From assembly GCA_903870165.1 (NCBI GenBank), contig CAIQBW010000012.1:62001-126000 (forward strand): a DNA stretch of 64,000 bases, in the 5' to 3' direction. Positions 30,265 to 42,297 of this stretch are shown in pieces. The notes beneath the pieces were generated by a model. It saw nothing but the letters and a program-made list of their open reading frames with translations. It ran no database searches and was not told where the DNA came from. The stretch is from an uncultured Methylophilaceae bacterium (lineage in GTDB: Bacteria > Pseudomonadota > Gammaproteobacteria > Burkholderiales > Methylophilaceae). The position numbers and the translations under genes were made by a program. The stretch's first letter is position 1. Every line of letters begins with the position of its first letter.

Positions 30265-31440
30265 TTAGCTCCGCTGCTCTAAAATCTCAACGGCAGGCAA
30301 TTTTTTGCCTTCTAAGAATTCCAAGAATGCACCGCCAGCAGTTGAGATATAAGACACCTGGTGGTAAATATCATATTTTTGAATGGCGGCAATAGTGTCG
30401 CCACCACCTGCCAAAGTAAAAGCTTTTGTTTTAGCAATCGCCATGGCAATCGCTTTAGTCCCTTCACCAAACTGATCAAATTCAAACACGCCTAATGGAC
30501 CATTCCAAACCACCGTTCCCGCTTTCATGATAATGTCAGCAAGCTCTTGAGCAGATTTTGGACCGATGTCAAAAATCATATCATCCGCTGCAATTGCATC
30601 GGCATCTTTAATCACCGCAGGCTCATTAGCATCAAAGTTTTTACCTGTCACCACATCAACCGCAATCGGCACAGCCGCGCCACGCGCTGCCATTTTTTCC
30701 ATCAAAGCTTGTGCTGTTGGAAGCAAGTCGTCCTCGCACAAAGAAAGACCAATTTCATGACCACAAGCTTTTAAGAAAGTATTAGCAATACCGCCACCAA
30801 CAACTAACTGATCTACTTTCTCAGACAAGCTTTCAAGCACTGTTAGCTTAGTTGATACTTTAGAACCCCCAACAATCGCCACCATAGGGCGTGCTGGATT
30901 TAGCAGCGCCTGACTTAACGCATCTAGTTCTTGGGTAAGTAAAATACCCGCTGCTGCAATAGGTGCAAATTTAGCCACCCCATAAGTCGAAGCTTCCGCA
31001 CGATGTGCAGTGCCAAACGCATCCATCACAAATACATCACATAGTTTTGCATACGCTTGTGACGTTTCATCCAGATTCTTTTTTTCGCCTTTATTAAAAC
31101 GACAATTTTCAAGCAATACTAATTCGCCAGCAGCAACCTCAAAATCACCAGACACCCAGTCTTTTATCAATCTAACTGGCCTACTTAGCTTGGCTGAAAT
31201 AACTTCAGCTACCGGCTTGAGTGAGTTTTCTTCTGAGTAAACCCCCTCTTCTGGACGGCCAAGATGTGATGTCACCATTACCTTTGCACCGGCATTTAGC
31301 GCAAATTCGATCGTTGCCATTGAAGCGGTGATACGTGCATCGGAAGTCACCTTGCCATCTTTGACTGGCACATTTAAGTCAGCACGAATAAATACGCGCT
31401 TACCCGCCAAGTCCAAATCGGTCATTTTAATAATTGCCAT
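30265..31440 (-). CDS. pgk: Phosphoglycerate kinase
   Basis: A glycolytic kinase of 391 residues making ATP from 1,3-bisphosphoglycerate. [15 protein letters not shown] at the N-terminus, [21 protein letters not shown] and the C-terminal [11 protein letters not shown] are diagnostic. The track starts at a TTG one codon earlier; AGGAG lies correctly for ATG 31440. It is nine bases past the gap stop, in the tkt-gap-pgk block. Confidence 0.97.
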   Translation of the reverse strand: MAIIKMTDLDLAGKRVFIRADLNVPVKDGKVTSDARITASMATIEFALNAGAKVMVTSHLGRPEEGVYSEENSLKPVAEVISAKLSRPVRLIKDWVSGDFEVAAGELVLLENCRFNKGEKKNLDETSQAYAKLCDVFVMDAFGTAHRAEASTYGVAKFAPIAAAGILLTQELDALSQALLNPARPMVAIVGGSKVSTKLTVLESLSEKVDQLVVGGGIANTFLKACGHEIGLSLCEDDLLPTAQALMEKMAARGAAVPIAVDVVTGKNFDANEPAVIKDADAIAADDMIFDIGPKSAQELADIIMKAGTVVWNGPLGVFEFDQFGEGTKAIAMAIAKTKAFTLAGGGDTIAAIQKYDIYHQVSYISTAGGAFLEFLEGKKLPAVEILEQRS

Positions 31441-31449
31441 CAAAACTCC

Positions 31450-32511
<1,062 letters not shown>

Positions 32512-32523
32512 TTACTTCAATAA

Positions 32524-34509
32524 TTACAGTACTGACTTAACAGTTTTCACTACGTTTTCAACAGTGAAACCGAAGTGCTTCATCAATACGCCACCAGGTG
32601 CAGACTCACCAAATGTGTCGATACCAACAACAGCACCTTCTAAGCCAACATATTTGCGCCAGAAGTCTGAGTGAGCAGCTTCAACAGCCACGCGCTTAAC
32701 ACCTGGTGTTAACACGCTGTCGCGGTATGATTTTTCTTGACGGTCAAATACGTTTGTTGAAGGCATTGAAACTACACGTACTTTAGTACCCGCAGCATTC
32801 AACTCGGCAGCAGCTTTAATTGCTAAATCAAGCTCAGAGCCATTAGCAATAATGATGACATCCGCTTTACCAGCAACATCAGAGAACACATAACCACCCT
32901 TGCGGATTAGGTCAAAGTGCGCTGTGTCGTGTTTAATACCAGGCACATTTTGACGGCTCAATACCAAGCTTGATGGACCATTATGACGTTCAGCAGCGGC
33001 AACCCAAGCTACTGCAGTTTCAGTTGAGTCAGCTGGACGCCATACATCCATATTAGGAATATAACGAAGACCAGATGTGTTCTCGATTGGTTGATGGGTT
33101 GGACCATCTTCACCTTGACCAATAGAGTCATGTGTCAACACAGCAACTGTGCGTTGTTTCATTAATGCAGCCATACGCAATGCACTCTTAGCGTAGTCTG
33201 AGAACATGTGGAATGTACCGCCGAATGGTAAGAAGCCGCCGTGCAATGCCATACCGTTCATGATGGCGAACATGCCGAATTCACGAACACCGTATGAGAT
33301 GTAGTTACCTGGTTTTTTACCATCAACGTGTGTGAAGCTACCGCATGATGTTAAGTTAGAGCCAGTCAAGTCAGCTGAACCACCCAAGAACTCTGGCAAT
33401 GTTGGTGCCAAAGCAGCGATTACATTTTGTGAGGCTTTACGTGTTGCAATTGTTTCTGCTTTTTCATTTGTTGCAGCAATCAATGCATCAGATGCTTGTT
33501 TCCAGTTAGCCGGTAAATCACCTGCCATACGACGTTTGAATTCAGCAGCTTCAGCAGGGAAAGCTTTAGCATAAGCATCAAACTTTGCGTTCCAGTCAGC
33601 TTCTAATTTAGCACCCTTAGCTTTTTGATCCCAACCAGCGTAAACATCTGCTGGGATTTCAAATGGAGGATAGTTCCAACCGATGTTTGCACGTGTTGCT
33701 GCAACCTCATCTTCACCAAGTGCAGAACCGTGGCAATCATGGCTACCAGATTTGTTTGGCGAGCCCATACCGATGACTGTTTTACAGCAAATCAATGATG
33801 GCTTGTCAGTAACAGCTTTAGCTTTCTTAAGCGCAGCATCAATAGCATCAGAATCGTGACCGTCTACTGATTGAACGTGCCAGCCATAAGCTTCAAAACG
33901 TTTAGCTGTGTCGTCTGTGTACCAACCTTCAATATGACCGTCGATAGAAATACCGTTGTCATCCCAGAAAGCGACCAGCTTACCCAGGCCCCATGTACCA
34001 GCCAAAGCACAAGCTTCGTGTGATACACCTTCCATCATACAACCGTCACCCAAGAAGCAGTATGTGTAGTGGTCAACGATGTCGTGACCTGGTTTGTTGA
34101 ATTGGTTAGCTAAAAGTTTTTCAGCCATCGCAAAACCAACGGCGTTGGTGATACCTTGACCTAGTGGACCAGTCGTTGTTTCGATGCCTGGTGCATAGCT
34201 GTATTCTGGGTGACCCGCACATTTAGAATGCAATTGACGGAATGTCTTGATTTCATCCATAGGCAAATCGTAGCCAGTCAAATGCAACAATGAGTAAATC
34301 AACATTGAGCCGTGGCCGTTAGATAATACGAAACGATCGCGGTCAGCCCAATTTGGATTTGTTGGGTTGTGACGCAAATTGTGGTTCCATAATACTTCAG
34401 CGATTTCAGCCATACCCATAGGTGCACCTGGGTGGCCAGAGTTAGCTTTTTGCACCGCATCCATAGACAAAGCACGGATAGCGTTTGCTAAATCTTTACG
34501 AGTTGCCAT
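32524..34509 (-). CDS. tkt: Transketolase
   Basis: A thiamine-diphosphate enzyme of 661 residues moving two-carbon units between sugar phosphates; in a methylotroph it serves regeneration of ribulose 5-phosphate. The TPP motif is [13 protein letters not shown], followed by [27 protein letters not shown] lies at the N-terminus and [18 protein letters not shown] in the Pyr domain. The track includes six extra residues; ATG 34509 with GGGAG upstream is the better start. tkt-gap-pgk is a common order. Confidence 0.97.
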   Translation of the reverse strand: MATRKDLANAIRALSMDAVQKANSGHPGAPMGMAEIAEVLWNHNLRHNPTNPNWADRDRFVLSNGHGSMLIYSLLHLTGYDLPMDEIKTFRQLHSKCAGHPEYSYAPGIETTTGPLGQGITNAVGFAMAEKLLANQFNKPGHDIVDHYTYCFLGDGCMMEGVSHEACALAGTWGLGKLVAFWDDNGISIDGHIEGWYTDDTAKRFEAYGWHVQSVDGHDSDAIDAALKKAKAVTDKPSLICCKTVIGMGSPNKSGSHDCHGSALGEDEVAATRANIGWNYPPFEIPADVYAGWDQKAKGAKLEADWNAKFDAYAKAFPAEAAEFKRRMAGDLPANWKQASDALIAATNEKAETIATRKASQNVIAALAPTLPEFLGGSADLTGSNLTSCGSFTHVDGKKPGNYISYGVREFGMFAIMNGMALHGGFLPFGGTFHMFSDYAKSALRMAALMKQRTVAVLTHDSIGQGEDGPTHQPIENTSGLRYIPNMDVWRPADSTETAVAWVAAAERHNGPSSLVLSRQNVPGIKHDTAHFDLIRKGGYVFSDVAGKADVIIIANGSELDLAIKAAAELNAAGTKVRVVSMPSTNVFDRQEKSYRDSVLTPGVKRVAVEAAHSDFWRKYVGLEGAVVGIDTFGESAPGGVLMKHFGFTVENVVKTVKSVL

Positions 34510-34784
34510 TTCTTTCTCCCTAATCAATCAATCTATAAAGCGTAAAAAGTGCCAGCCAATCCAACGGGATTTTTAGTATAAATACCCATCAAATTAAGCA
34601 TGGCACTGAAATTCTTCAAGCCTCTCCCTCAAACTCATGAACATCGAGGCTACGTGTTTTTGTGTAGCGCGATATTTACTTATTAGTTTTACGGGAGCTT
34701 AGAGCTGAATTATTGCTTAATAAGGCATTTTGAGCAATACCATTAATCTCTTAATGGTTGCAAAACGTCCATTTTAGTAATGTT

Positions 34785-35339
34785 TTATCTCCATTTAATT
34801 GAACACCCAATACTCGCAATTTGATCTTTAGGGCCAGCACCTGTTTCCGCCACCATCTTCATCGCCTCTAACAAATCTTTTGTAGGATTGGGCCTAGGCG
34901 TTAAATCACGCCCTTGGTTATCGAATCGACCACGATACTGCAACTCCAAGTTTGCGTTAAATCCAAAAAAGTCTGGGGTGCACACAGCATCATAAGCACG
35001 TGCGATTTCTTGTGTTTCATCGAGCAAGTAGGGAAAGCCAAAATTAAACTCGCTAGCTACTTCTTTCATTTTTTCAAAAGAATCTTGTGGATAATTCACC
35101 ACATCATTGGATGAAATCGCCACAGCGTTCACCCCCAAGCTTTTAAGTATTGCCATATCGGCCACTAGTCGCTCACGTATCGCCTGGACATAAGGGCAAT
35201 GATTACAAATAAACATCACCAGCAAACCTTTAGCGCCGACCACATCAGCAAGCTTCCAATTATGACCATCGACACCCGGCAAATTGAAGTCTGGCGCTTT
35301 CCAACCAAAATCACATATTGGCGAATTCAAACTTACCAT
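34785..35339 (-). CDS. Thioredoxin-fold redoxin (AhpC/TSA family)
   Basis: A protein of 184 residues with no signal peptide. The redoxin fold is clear (WKAPDFNLPGVDGHNW, LLVMFICNHCPYVQA). The CNHCPY motif is a CxxC redox centre of the group annotated as thioredoxin-family or peroxiredoxin-like proteins, and AISSNDVVNYPQDSFEKM follows as in that group. Its substrate is unknown. I chose ATG 35339, with AAGGA nine bases upstream, over the track's ATG 35357. It is divergent from rsmE. Confidence 0.87.
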   Translation of the reverse strand: MVSLNSPICDFGWKAPDFNLPGVDGHNWKLADVVGAKGLLVMFICNHCPYVQAIRERLVADMAILKSLGVNAVAISSNDVVNYPQDSFEKMKEVASEFNFGFPYLLDETQEIARAYDAVCTPDFFGFNANLELQYRGRFDNQGRDLTPRPNPTKDLLEAMKMVAETGAGPKDQIASIGCSIKWR

Positions 35340-35398
35340 TTTGATACGTCCTTCCATTAGAATGCATATTCTGATTTTACCACCCAGACTTAAAAATT

Positions 35399-36148
35399 AT
35401 GGCTAATCCACGCTTTTACTGCGACCCAAAAAATTCTGACAAGCTCGCACTGGGCGCACAAATAAAATTATCTGATAACGCAGCAATACATGCCACACGA
35501 GCGCTGAGATTAGATATCGGGGACTTGGTTATTTTGTTTAATGGTGACGGCAACGATTACCATGGAGAACTCAGCTTTATCAAAAAAGGCGAAGTCATTG
35601 CCAAAATCAACAGCATTAAAACGATAGAGAACGAATCTCCAATTAAAGTGATCCTGGCACAAGCAATTTCAAGTGGAGATCGCATGGACTTTACAATTCA
35701 AAAGGCAGTAGAAATGGGCGTGACAGAAATTCAACCGATTGCCAGTCAGCGTAGCGTCGTAAAACTTTCCGGCGAACGCGCTGAAAAACGTCGTGAACAT
35801 TGGCAAAATGTTGTTAATTCAGCTTGCGAACAATCCGGCCGCGCTTTTGTACCAAAAGTCTCCATGCCGCTCACCTTAGCCAACTGGCTAGCCAGCAATC
35901 CAAAGGCAGAAACGAAAGTCACGCTAGCCCCTACGGCAGAAATAAACTTCAAAGAACTTCCAATACCCTCAGGCAATGTATGTCTACTTGTTGGCGCAGA
36001 AGGCGGACTTACTGAAGAGGAAATCTCACTTGCGGCATCCCAAGGATTTACACCCGTAAGATTAGGCAAACGAATACTCCGTACAGAAACAGCACCCCTT
36101 GCCGCCATCGCCGTCATGCAAACCATCTGGGGTGACTTCTGCGTTTAA
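35399..36148 (+). CDS. rsmE: 16S rRNA m3U1498 methyltransferase
   Basis: A SPOUT-class methyltransferase of 249 residues. The N-terminal PUA-like part has HATRALRLDIGDLVILFNG. The knotted SAM-binding C-terminus shows LLVGAEGGLTEEEI and RLGKRILRTETAPLAA. It acts on 16S rRNA in the assembled 30S subunit. It is followed by 82 bases and then the HTH-argA gene. Confidence 0.95.
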   Translation: MANPRFYCDPKNSDKLALGAQIKLSDNAAIHATRALRLDIGDLVILFNGDGNDYHGELSFIKKGEVIAKINSIKTIENESPIKVILAQAISSGDRMDFTIQKAVEMGVTEIQPIASQRSVVKLSGERAEKRREHWQNVVNSACEQSGRAFVPKVSMPLTLANWLASNPKAETKVTLAPTAEINFKELPIPSGNVCLLVGAEGGLTEEEISLAASQGFTPVRLGKRILRTETAPLAAIAVMQTIWGDFCV

Positions 36149-36185
36149 CGCAACAAATGATGATTTAATTTGCTGTTATTACATT

Positions 36186-36213
36186 TTTTAATTAAAATAA
36201 TGTTTATTAAACA
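36186..36213 (+). promoter_or_regulatory. Adjacent palindromes upstream of HTH-argA, possible operator
   Basis: TTTTAATTAAAA (36186-36197) and TGTTTATTAAACA (36201-36213) are perfect palindromes placed 17-45 bases ahead of the argA start. XRE-type domains bind palindromes, so autoregulation is possible. The region is AT-rich, which weakens the case. Confidence 0.35.
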
Positions 36214-36230
36214 AATTTTATAGGTGATTT

Positions 36231-37874
36231 ATGTCACTTGGATCAGCAATCAGAAGTCAAAGAAAATCATTGCATCTTACCTTGCAAGCGCTCGCCAATA
36301 CTATTGGCGCCGATAGTGGCAATCTCTCCAGAATAGAGCGTGGCGAACAAGGCATCACAGAATCAATGTTACGTAAATTATGTTCGGCTTTAGACTGCAC
36401 GCCTGCATTTTTATACGCCCAATCGGAGACAGCTCAAGCAGGTATGGTCTCCGAAAAAAATGTTAATTACGCATTTTTAAACAAAAAACCATTACAAACG
36501 CCTTCAGCCCAAAGCTTAAATAGACCGCAAGAGTTTGTAAGCTGGTTTCGTTCTGTTGCGCCATACATTCATGCGTTTGGTGGAAAAACCTTTGTGATTG
36601 CCTTTGGTGGTGAAGTGGTTGACGATGGCCAATTCGTCTCTTTATCACACGACCTTAACTTGCTCGCCAGCCTTGAGGTCAGAATAGTTCTAGTGCACGG
36701 CGCTCGCCCACAAATTGAATCACGGCTGAAGCGCGCAAGCATTAACACCAAGCTCGCGGGAGGTTTACGTGTAACCGATGATGCAGCAATGGAAGTGGTC
36801 AAAGAGGCTAACGGCTCAATTCGAGTAGAAATTGAATCGTTACTTTCGATGGGCTTGGTAAATTCGCCAATGGCCGGCTCTGACATCCGAGTAGCTAGTG
36901 GAAACTTCATCACTGCAAAACCAATTGGTGTACTTGAAGGTATTGATTTGCAACATACAGGTGAAGTAAGAAAAGTCGACAGTGCCGCTATCCAAAAGAG
37001 ATTGGATGATGGAGAGATGGTATTAATCTCGCCACTTGGCTATTCGCCAACTGGCGAGGCGTTTAATCTTTCACTGGAAGATGTTGCCGTGAGCGCAGCG
37101 ATTGCTCTTGATGCTGACAAGCTCATTTTCCTGATGGATTCCGCTGGCGTTCACAATGCACGAGGCGAACTTTTGCGGGAGATGACAGCGCAAAAAGCCA
37201 AAAATCTTTTGCGGCATGTCAAAAAAAATCATGCTAAAAATACTGAGGCAGAATCACCGGAGTCTCCAAACATTACTGAAGACGAAGCTTACTACCTGCC
37301 CGCAGCGATAAAAGCTTGTGACCATGGCGTTGCGAGAACGCACCTTATTTGCAGACATACTGACGGCGCAATCCTGCAAGAACTTTTTACTCACGACGGC
37401 ATTGGCACCATGGTCACGGAAATGCCCTTGGAATCGATGCGCCAAGCGGAAATTGGTGATGTAGGCGCCTTATTGCAACTCATCGAGCCGTTGGAAGCTG
37501 AAGGCATTCTAGTGCGGCGAGGAAGAGAGCGTCTCGAAATGGAGATTGAGCAATTCTACGTCATGGAACATGATGGCCGTGTCATTGGTTGCGCTGCGCT
37601 TTATCCTTTTATAAAAGAAAAAATGGCCGAATTTGCTTGTCTTGCTATACACCCAGCCTATCGTGGCGGGGGAAGAGGCGATAGACTTTTCCATTACTGT
37701 GAAGAACAAGCAAAAGAACTCGGCTTTAAAACTATTTTCTGCCTCACAACAAGAACCGAACATTGGTTCTTAGAGCGGGGTTTTATCGAAAAAACAGTAA
37801 CAGACTTGCCAGCAGAAAAACAGAAAATCTACAACTTGCAAAGACGCTCAAAAGTTTTTGTGAAAAAGCTCTAA
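36231..37874 (+). CDS. argA: N-acetylglutamate synthase with N-terminal XRE-type HTH domain
   Basis: A protein of 547 residues that makes N-acetylglutamate, the first step of arginine synthesis. From residue 101 (EFVSWFRSVAPYIHAFGGKTFVIAFGGE) it is a normal ArgA: an amino-acid-kinase-like arginine-sensing domain to about 385 and a GNAT domain to the end (HPAYRGGGRGDRLFHYCEEQA). Residues 3-62 are an added XRE helix-turn-helix (LTLQALANTIGADSGNLSRIERGEQ). No stop or ribosome site separates the two parts. ATG 36231 has AGGTG upstream. The fusion suggests an arginine-responsive DNA-binding enzyme, which is inference. Confidence 0.93.
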   Translation: MSLGSAIRSQRKSLHLTLQALANTIGADSGNLSRIERGEQGITESMLRKLCSALDCTPAFLYAQSETAQAGMVSEKNVNYAFLNKKPLQTPSAQSLNRPQEFVSWFRSVAPYIHAFGGKTFVIAFGGEVVDDGQFVSLSHDLNLLASLEVRIVLVHGARPQIESRLKRASINTKLAGGLRVTDDAAMEVVKEANGSIRVEIESLLSMGLVNSPMAGSDIRVASGNFITAKPIGVLEGIDLQHTGEVRKVDSAAIQKRLDDGEMVLISPLGYSPTGEAFNLSLEDVAVSAAIALDADKLIFLMDSAGVHNARGELLREMTAQKAKNLLRHVKKNHAKNTEAESPESPNITEDEAYYLPAAIKACDHGVARTHLICRHTDGAILQELFTHDGIGTMVTEMPLESMRQAEIGDVGALLQLIEPLEAEGILVRRGRERLEMEIEQFYVMEHDGRVIGCAALYPFIKEKMAEFACLAIHPAYRGGGRGDRLFHYCEEQAKELGFKTIFCLTTRTEHWFLERGFIEKTVTDLPAEKQKIYNLQRRSKVFVKKL

Positions 37875-37940
37875 GCATTTAACAAAAAAGCAGCGACGCA
37901 TGAGGTTTGTTTCAAGGTAAAATAATGTCAAACAACATGA

Positions 37941-38839
<899 letters not shown>

Positions 38840-38840
<1 letters not shown>

Positions 38841-39478
38841 TGCAAGATAGCCGACGTGTATGGGTTTTTGACCTGGACGACACCCTACACGACGCTTCGT
38901 CTCACATATTTCCCATCATGAACAAAGCCATGACACAATACATCATGGATACGCTGGATCTCAACGAGCACCATGCCTTTGAACTGCGGAAACATTACTG
39001 GCGCATTTACGGCGCAACCCTTAAAGGCTTGATGCGCCATCACGGCATAGATCCTTATCACTTTCTGTGCAAAACGCACGACCATATGGACTTGGAAAAT
39101 ATGGTCACCGAAATTAAACAACTTAGACATTGCATTAACAATCTTAAAGGCCGAAAAGTCATTTTCACCAACGCCCCGATGAATTACGCAATTCGAGTTT
39201 TAGATACCCTCGGCATCACAGACTTATTCAGCTTAGTATTTAGTGTTGAGTCCACAAAATTTCATCCGAAACCATCAGTCCGCGGATTCAAGCAACTACT
39301 CAGCGCCATCAAAGCTGAAGCGAAAGACTGCGTAATGCTCGAGGATAACTTACCAGCCTTGATGACCGCAAAACGATTAGGTATGAAGACGATTTGGGTT
39401 TCTAAAAAACTCAAAAAACCAAATTTTGTAGATTTAAGAATCAACAACGTGTTAGCGCTCACTCACTCTAGAATATAA
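38840..39478 (+). CDS. Pyrimidine 5'-nucleotidase (HAD family, Sdt1-like)
   Basis: A HAD phosphatase of 212 residues. Motif I is VFDLDDTLHD, motif II IFTNAP, and motif III/IV is the K of KFHPKPS with MLEDNLPAL. The inserted cap (FELRKHYWRIYGATLKGLMRHHGID) is typical of the Sdt1/Phm8-like pyrimidine 5'-nucleotidases. It starts in the last base of the argB stop and precedes slmA, an order common in betaproteobacteria. Confidence 0.9.
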
Positions 39479-39532
39479 TCTAGATGAAGGTTATACTAAT
39501 AAAAATAACTTTAAAAATCCTTGGAGATACTC

Positions 39533-40108
39533 ATGGCAACGAAACCAGGTGAACGTAAACAACAGATTTTGGAAACGCTAGCGAAGATGTTGGAGACCCC
39601 AACACAAGAAAAAATTACGACAGCATCACTTGCTGCAAAACTGGATGTCAGCGAAGCGGCGCTTTATCGTCACTTTGCAAGTAAAGCCCAAATGTTCGAA
39701 GGTTTAATCTCTTTCATTGAACAAAGCCTATTCGGTCTCATCAATAAAATCACGACCGAAGAAACCGATGGCATGACCCAAGTTCGACGAATCGTGACGA
39801 TTATGTTGTTATTTGCGGAAAAGAATCCAGGCATGACACGCGTTCTAACAGGCGATGCCCTAGTGAATGAAGACAGTAGATTACAACTTCGTATCAATCA
39901 AATGTTTGACCGTTTAGAGTCGACTATTAAACAGTCATTCCGTATCGCGCAAACACAAACTGGACGAACAATGGATGCTGAATCCCAAGCCAATTTAATG
40001 TTATGTTTTGTGATTGGTCGCTGGCACCAGTTTGCAAAAAGTGGTTATAAACGTAAGCCGATGGAATTTGTTCAGCAACAACTGAGCTACTTAAACGGCG
40101 CGGAATAA
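39533..40108 (+). CDS. slmA: Nucleoid occlusion factor SlmA
   Basis: A TetR-family DNA-binding protein of 191 residues that blocks FtsZ assembly over the nucleoid. The N-terminal HTH is ITTASLAAKLDVSEAALYRHFASKAQMFEGLI. The N-terminus KPGERKQQILETLAKMLE and the C-terminal half match SlmA. The track starts at TTG 39521; GGAG lies correctly for ATG 39533. FtsZ itself is encoded at 45.6-46.8 kb in this window. Confidence 0.92.
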   Translation: MATKPGERKQQILETLAKMLETPTQEKITTASLAAKLDVSEAALYRHFASKAQMFEGLISFIEQSLFGLINKITTEETDGMTQVRRIVTIMLLFAEKNPGMTRVLTGDALVNEDSRLQLRINQMFDRLESTIKQSFRIAQTQTGRTMDAESQANLMLCFVIGRWHQFAKSGYKRKPMEFVQQQLSYLNGAE

Positions 40109-40112
40109 ATGC

Positions 40113-41321
40113 TTAAAAGACTTCCTTGACTGCGGCTAAACGGGCTTCAAATACAGCCTTTTTAATCGCCTCTGGCGCAGTATGAAGCTTTGCAACTGCG
40201 CCAGCATCAACGGCCAGCACAGCTTCTAGCAAGCCATTCAACACCTTCGCTTCGGGACATTCCGCTGATTCAAACCCAGTCCTTCCGCGTGAATCACATT
40301 CGCAAGCCAGTAAAAAATCTTTAAAGCGTTGAGGCTGACGAATCGCATCCGTATCAATTAAAAACTGTAATGCCGTGTCAGGTCGCATTTGAAAGACTTG
40401 GTGAACTTTTCCATGAAATTTTGCGACGATTTGCGCAAGTTCTTTACATTCATTTGGCACGCGCAATCTCTTGCTCACGTTCTGAAGCAAAGTTACGCTC
40501 CTAACTTCGTGCCCAGTGTGTCTAGGCCACATCTCCCTTGGCGTCGTTCCCTTGCCTAAATCATGCGTGAGTGCCGCAAAACGTATCGGCAGTGAGTATC
40601 CACAACTTGCGGCATAATCAATCACCATCATGATATGCACCCCTGTATCAATCTCAGGGTGGTACATTTCAGGCTGTGGCACCCCCCAAAGCGCATCTAA
40701 CTCAGGCATGATTTTTTGTAATGCGCCACAAGCACGCAGCACTTCAAACATTCGACTTGGCTTAATCTCCATCAATCCCTTAGCAAGCTCCTGCCAAACC
40801 CTTTCTGGGACTAGCGCATCTACCTCACCGTTTTCAACCATTTCACGCATTAATGCCAAAGTTTCAGGCGCAACTGAAAAATCAGTAAACCGTGCCGCAA
40901 ACCTTGCCGCTCTTAATATACGCACAGGATCTTCACTAAAAGCTAGGCTGACATGTCTCAGTATTTTATTATTTAGATCATCCAAGCCGCGGTAAGGGTC
41001 TATTAATTGCCCCTCATCATCTTTTGCAATCGCATTGATAGTTAAATCACGCCGAGCAAGATCTTGTTCAAGTGTCACATCTGGATCAGCATGCACTTGA
41101 AAACCTTTATAACCTTTGGCTGTCTTTCGCTCGGTTCTCGCTAGGGCGTATTCTTCATAGGTTTCGGGATGTAAAAAAACGGGAAAATCTTTACCGACAG
41201 CTTTATAGCCTAAACTTTCCATTTCCGCAGGAGTGCTTCCGACCACAACAAAATCACGGTCTTTAACGATGAGTCCAAGTAGCTCATCACGCACAGCGCC
41301 TCCAACGCAGAAAACTTGCAT
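40113..41321 (-). CDS. cca: CCA-adding tRNA nucleotidyltransferase with HD domain
   Basis: An enzyme of 402 residues that builds or repairs the CCA end of tRNA. The head domain has CVGGAVRDELLG, KDRDFVVVG and RRDLTINAIA, and DPVRILRAARFAARF follows. The C-terminal HD phosphohydrolase domain is present (LTHDLGKG), as in E. coli Cca. ATG 41321 gives the usual MQVFCVGG start; the track's earlier ATG would overlap the upstream gene by 38 bases. It converges with slmA, four bases apart. Confidence 0.95.
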   Translation of the reverse strand: MQVFCVGGAVRDELLGLIVKDRDFVVVGSTPAEMESLGYKAVGKDFPVFLHPETYEEYALARTERKTAKGYKGFQVHADPDVTLEQDLARRDLTINAIAKDDEGQLIDPYRGLDDLNNKILRHVSLAFSEDPVRILRAARFAARFTDFSVAPETLALMREMVENGEVDALVPERVWQELAKGLMEIKPSRMFEVLRACGALQKIMPELDALWGVPQPEMYHPEIDTGVHIMMVIDYAASCGYSLPIRFAALTHDLGKGTTPREMWPRHTGHEVRSVTLLQNVSKRLRVPNECKELAQIVAKFHGKVHQVFQMRPDTALQFLIDTDAIRQPQRFKDFLLACECDSRGRTGFESAECPEAKVLNGLLEAVLAVDAGAVAKLHTAPEAIKKAVFEARLAAVKEVF

Positions 41322-41322
41322 C

Positions 41323-42264
41323 TTATCTGCCAGCCCTTGCGCGAAATCGGTTATAAGCATTGCGTGGGTTATCTTCGTTCAAATAGTCTGGCACGATGGT
41401 TTCAAGAGCGACTGGATGAAAGCCTAAAAATGCAGGGAAACTTGTGACACACACACTATCCACCTCCATAGAGCGCACGTTATCTCTGGTCATCAACTTC
41501 ACAGGCAACAACTCCATCGCAAAGGCTTGCAGATAGGAAAGCATATTGTTAAGCCCAATAATAGTGGGCCTCTTGCCCAAAGTGTCTGCCACATAAGTAA
41601 CTAATTGGCGCAACGTATAAACCTTAGGGCCCGCTAAATCATAGGCTTTACCATAAGTATCAACATTGTCTAAAGATGCCACAAAAGCATAAGCAACATC
41701 CTCAACATAAATTGGTTGGAATTTAGCATTTGGTTTGGCAAGCAGAATTACTGGCAAAAGCCTGACTAATGAGGCAAACAGATTAATAAACCCGTCACCA
41801 CGGCCAAAAATAATCGATGGTCTAAACACAGTCACATCGAGATTTTTGTTTGAGCGAAGCACAGCTAATTCACCTTCAGCTTTTGATTTCAAATAGTAAC
41901 TTGGCGCATCTTTAGATGCTTGCAATGCGCTCATATGCACTAATCTTTTAACGCCTAATTTGTTGCATAGCTTGGCTAAGCGCGCTGGTAATTCTGCATG
42001 CATGGCTTGGAAGCTAGCTTTTTTGCTATTGTGCAAAATACCTATCAGATTAATCACCACGTCTGAACTTTTAAGGGCTTCAGCCAGCGCTACATCGTCC
42101 ATCACATCGCACTCAAGTACATCAACATTAGGCAATAAAATAAGATGCTTGCTTGCTTCGCGTCGGCGCGTGAGAACTTTAACAGCATACCCAGCCAAGC
42201 TTAAATGACGAACTATCGCGCTACCAACAAAACCTGAACCACCCAACAAACATACTTGCTTCAT
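41323..42264 (-). CDS. NAD(P)-binding protein of the complex I NDUFA9-like family
   Basis: An atypical short-chain dehydrogenase of 313 residues. The Rossmann motif GGSGFVGSAIVRHL is at the N-terminus, with NLIGIL, an S...YYLKSKAEGE site and FRPSIIFGRGDGFINLFA. These match the complex I NDUFA9 subunit family, whose bacterial role is not known. It lies between slt and cca on the same strand, a common betaproteobacterial order. Confidence 0.88.
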   Translation of the reverse strand: MKQVCLLGGSGFVGSAIVRHLSLAGYAVKVLTRRREASKHLILLPNVDVLECDVMDDVALAEALKSSDVVINLIGILHNSKKASFQAMHAELPARLAKLCNKLGVKRLVHMSALQASKDAPSYYLKSKAEGELAVLRSNKNLDVTVFRPSIIFGRGDGFINLFASLVRLLPVILLAKPNAKFQPIYVEDVAYAFVASLDNVDTYGKAYDLAGPKVYTLRQLVTYVADTLGKRPTIIGLNNMLSYLQAFAMELLPVKLMTRDNVRSMEVDSVCVTSFPAFLGFHPVALETIVPDYLNEDNPRNAYNRFRARAGR

Positions 42265-42297
42265 GCTTTTTGCTACTTTCTTTTTTGTATTTTTATA

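Noticed and set aside
34528-34784. 257-base gap between tkt and the redoxin gene as a possible small RNA or riboswitch
   Set aside because: I saw only a weak AGCCTC/GAGGCT pairing and no recognisable motif or terminator, so nothing can be supported.
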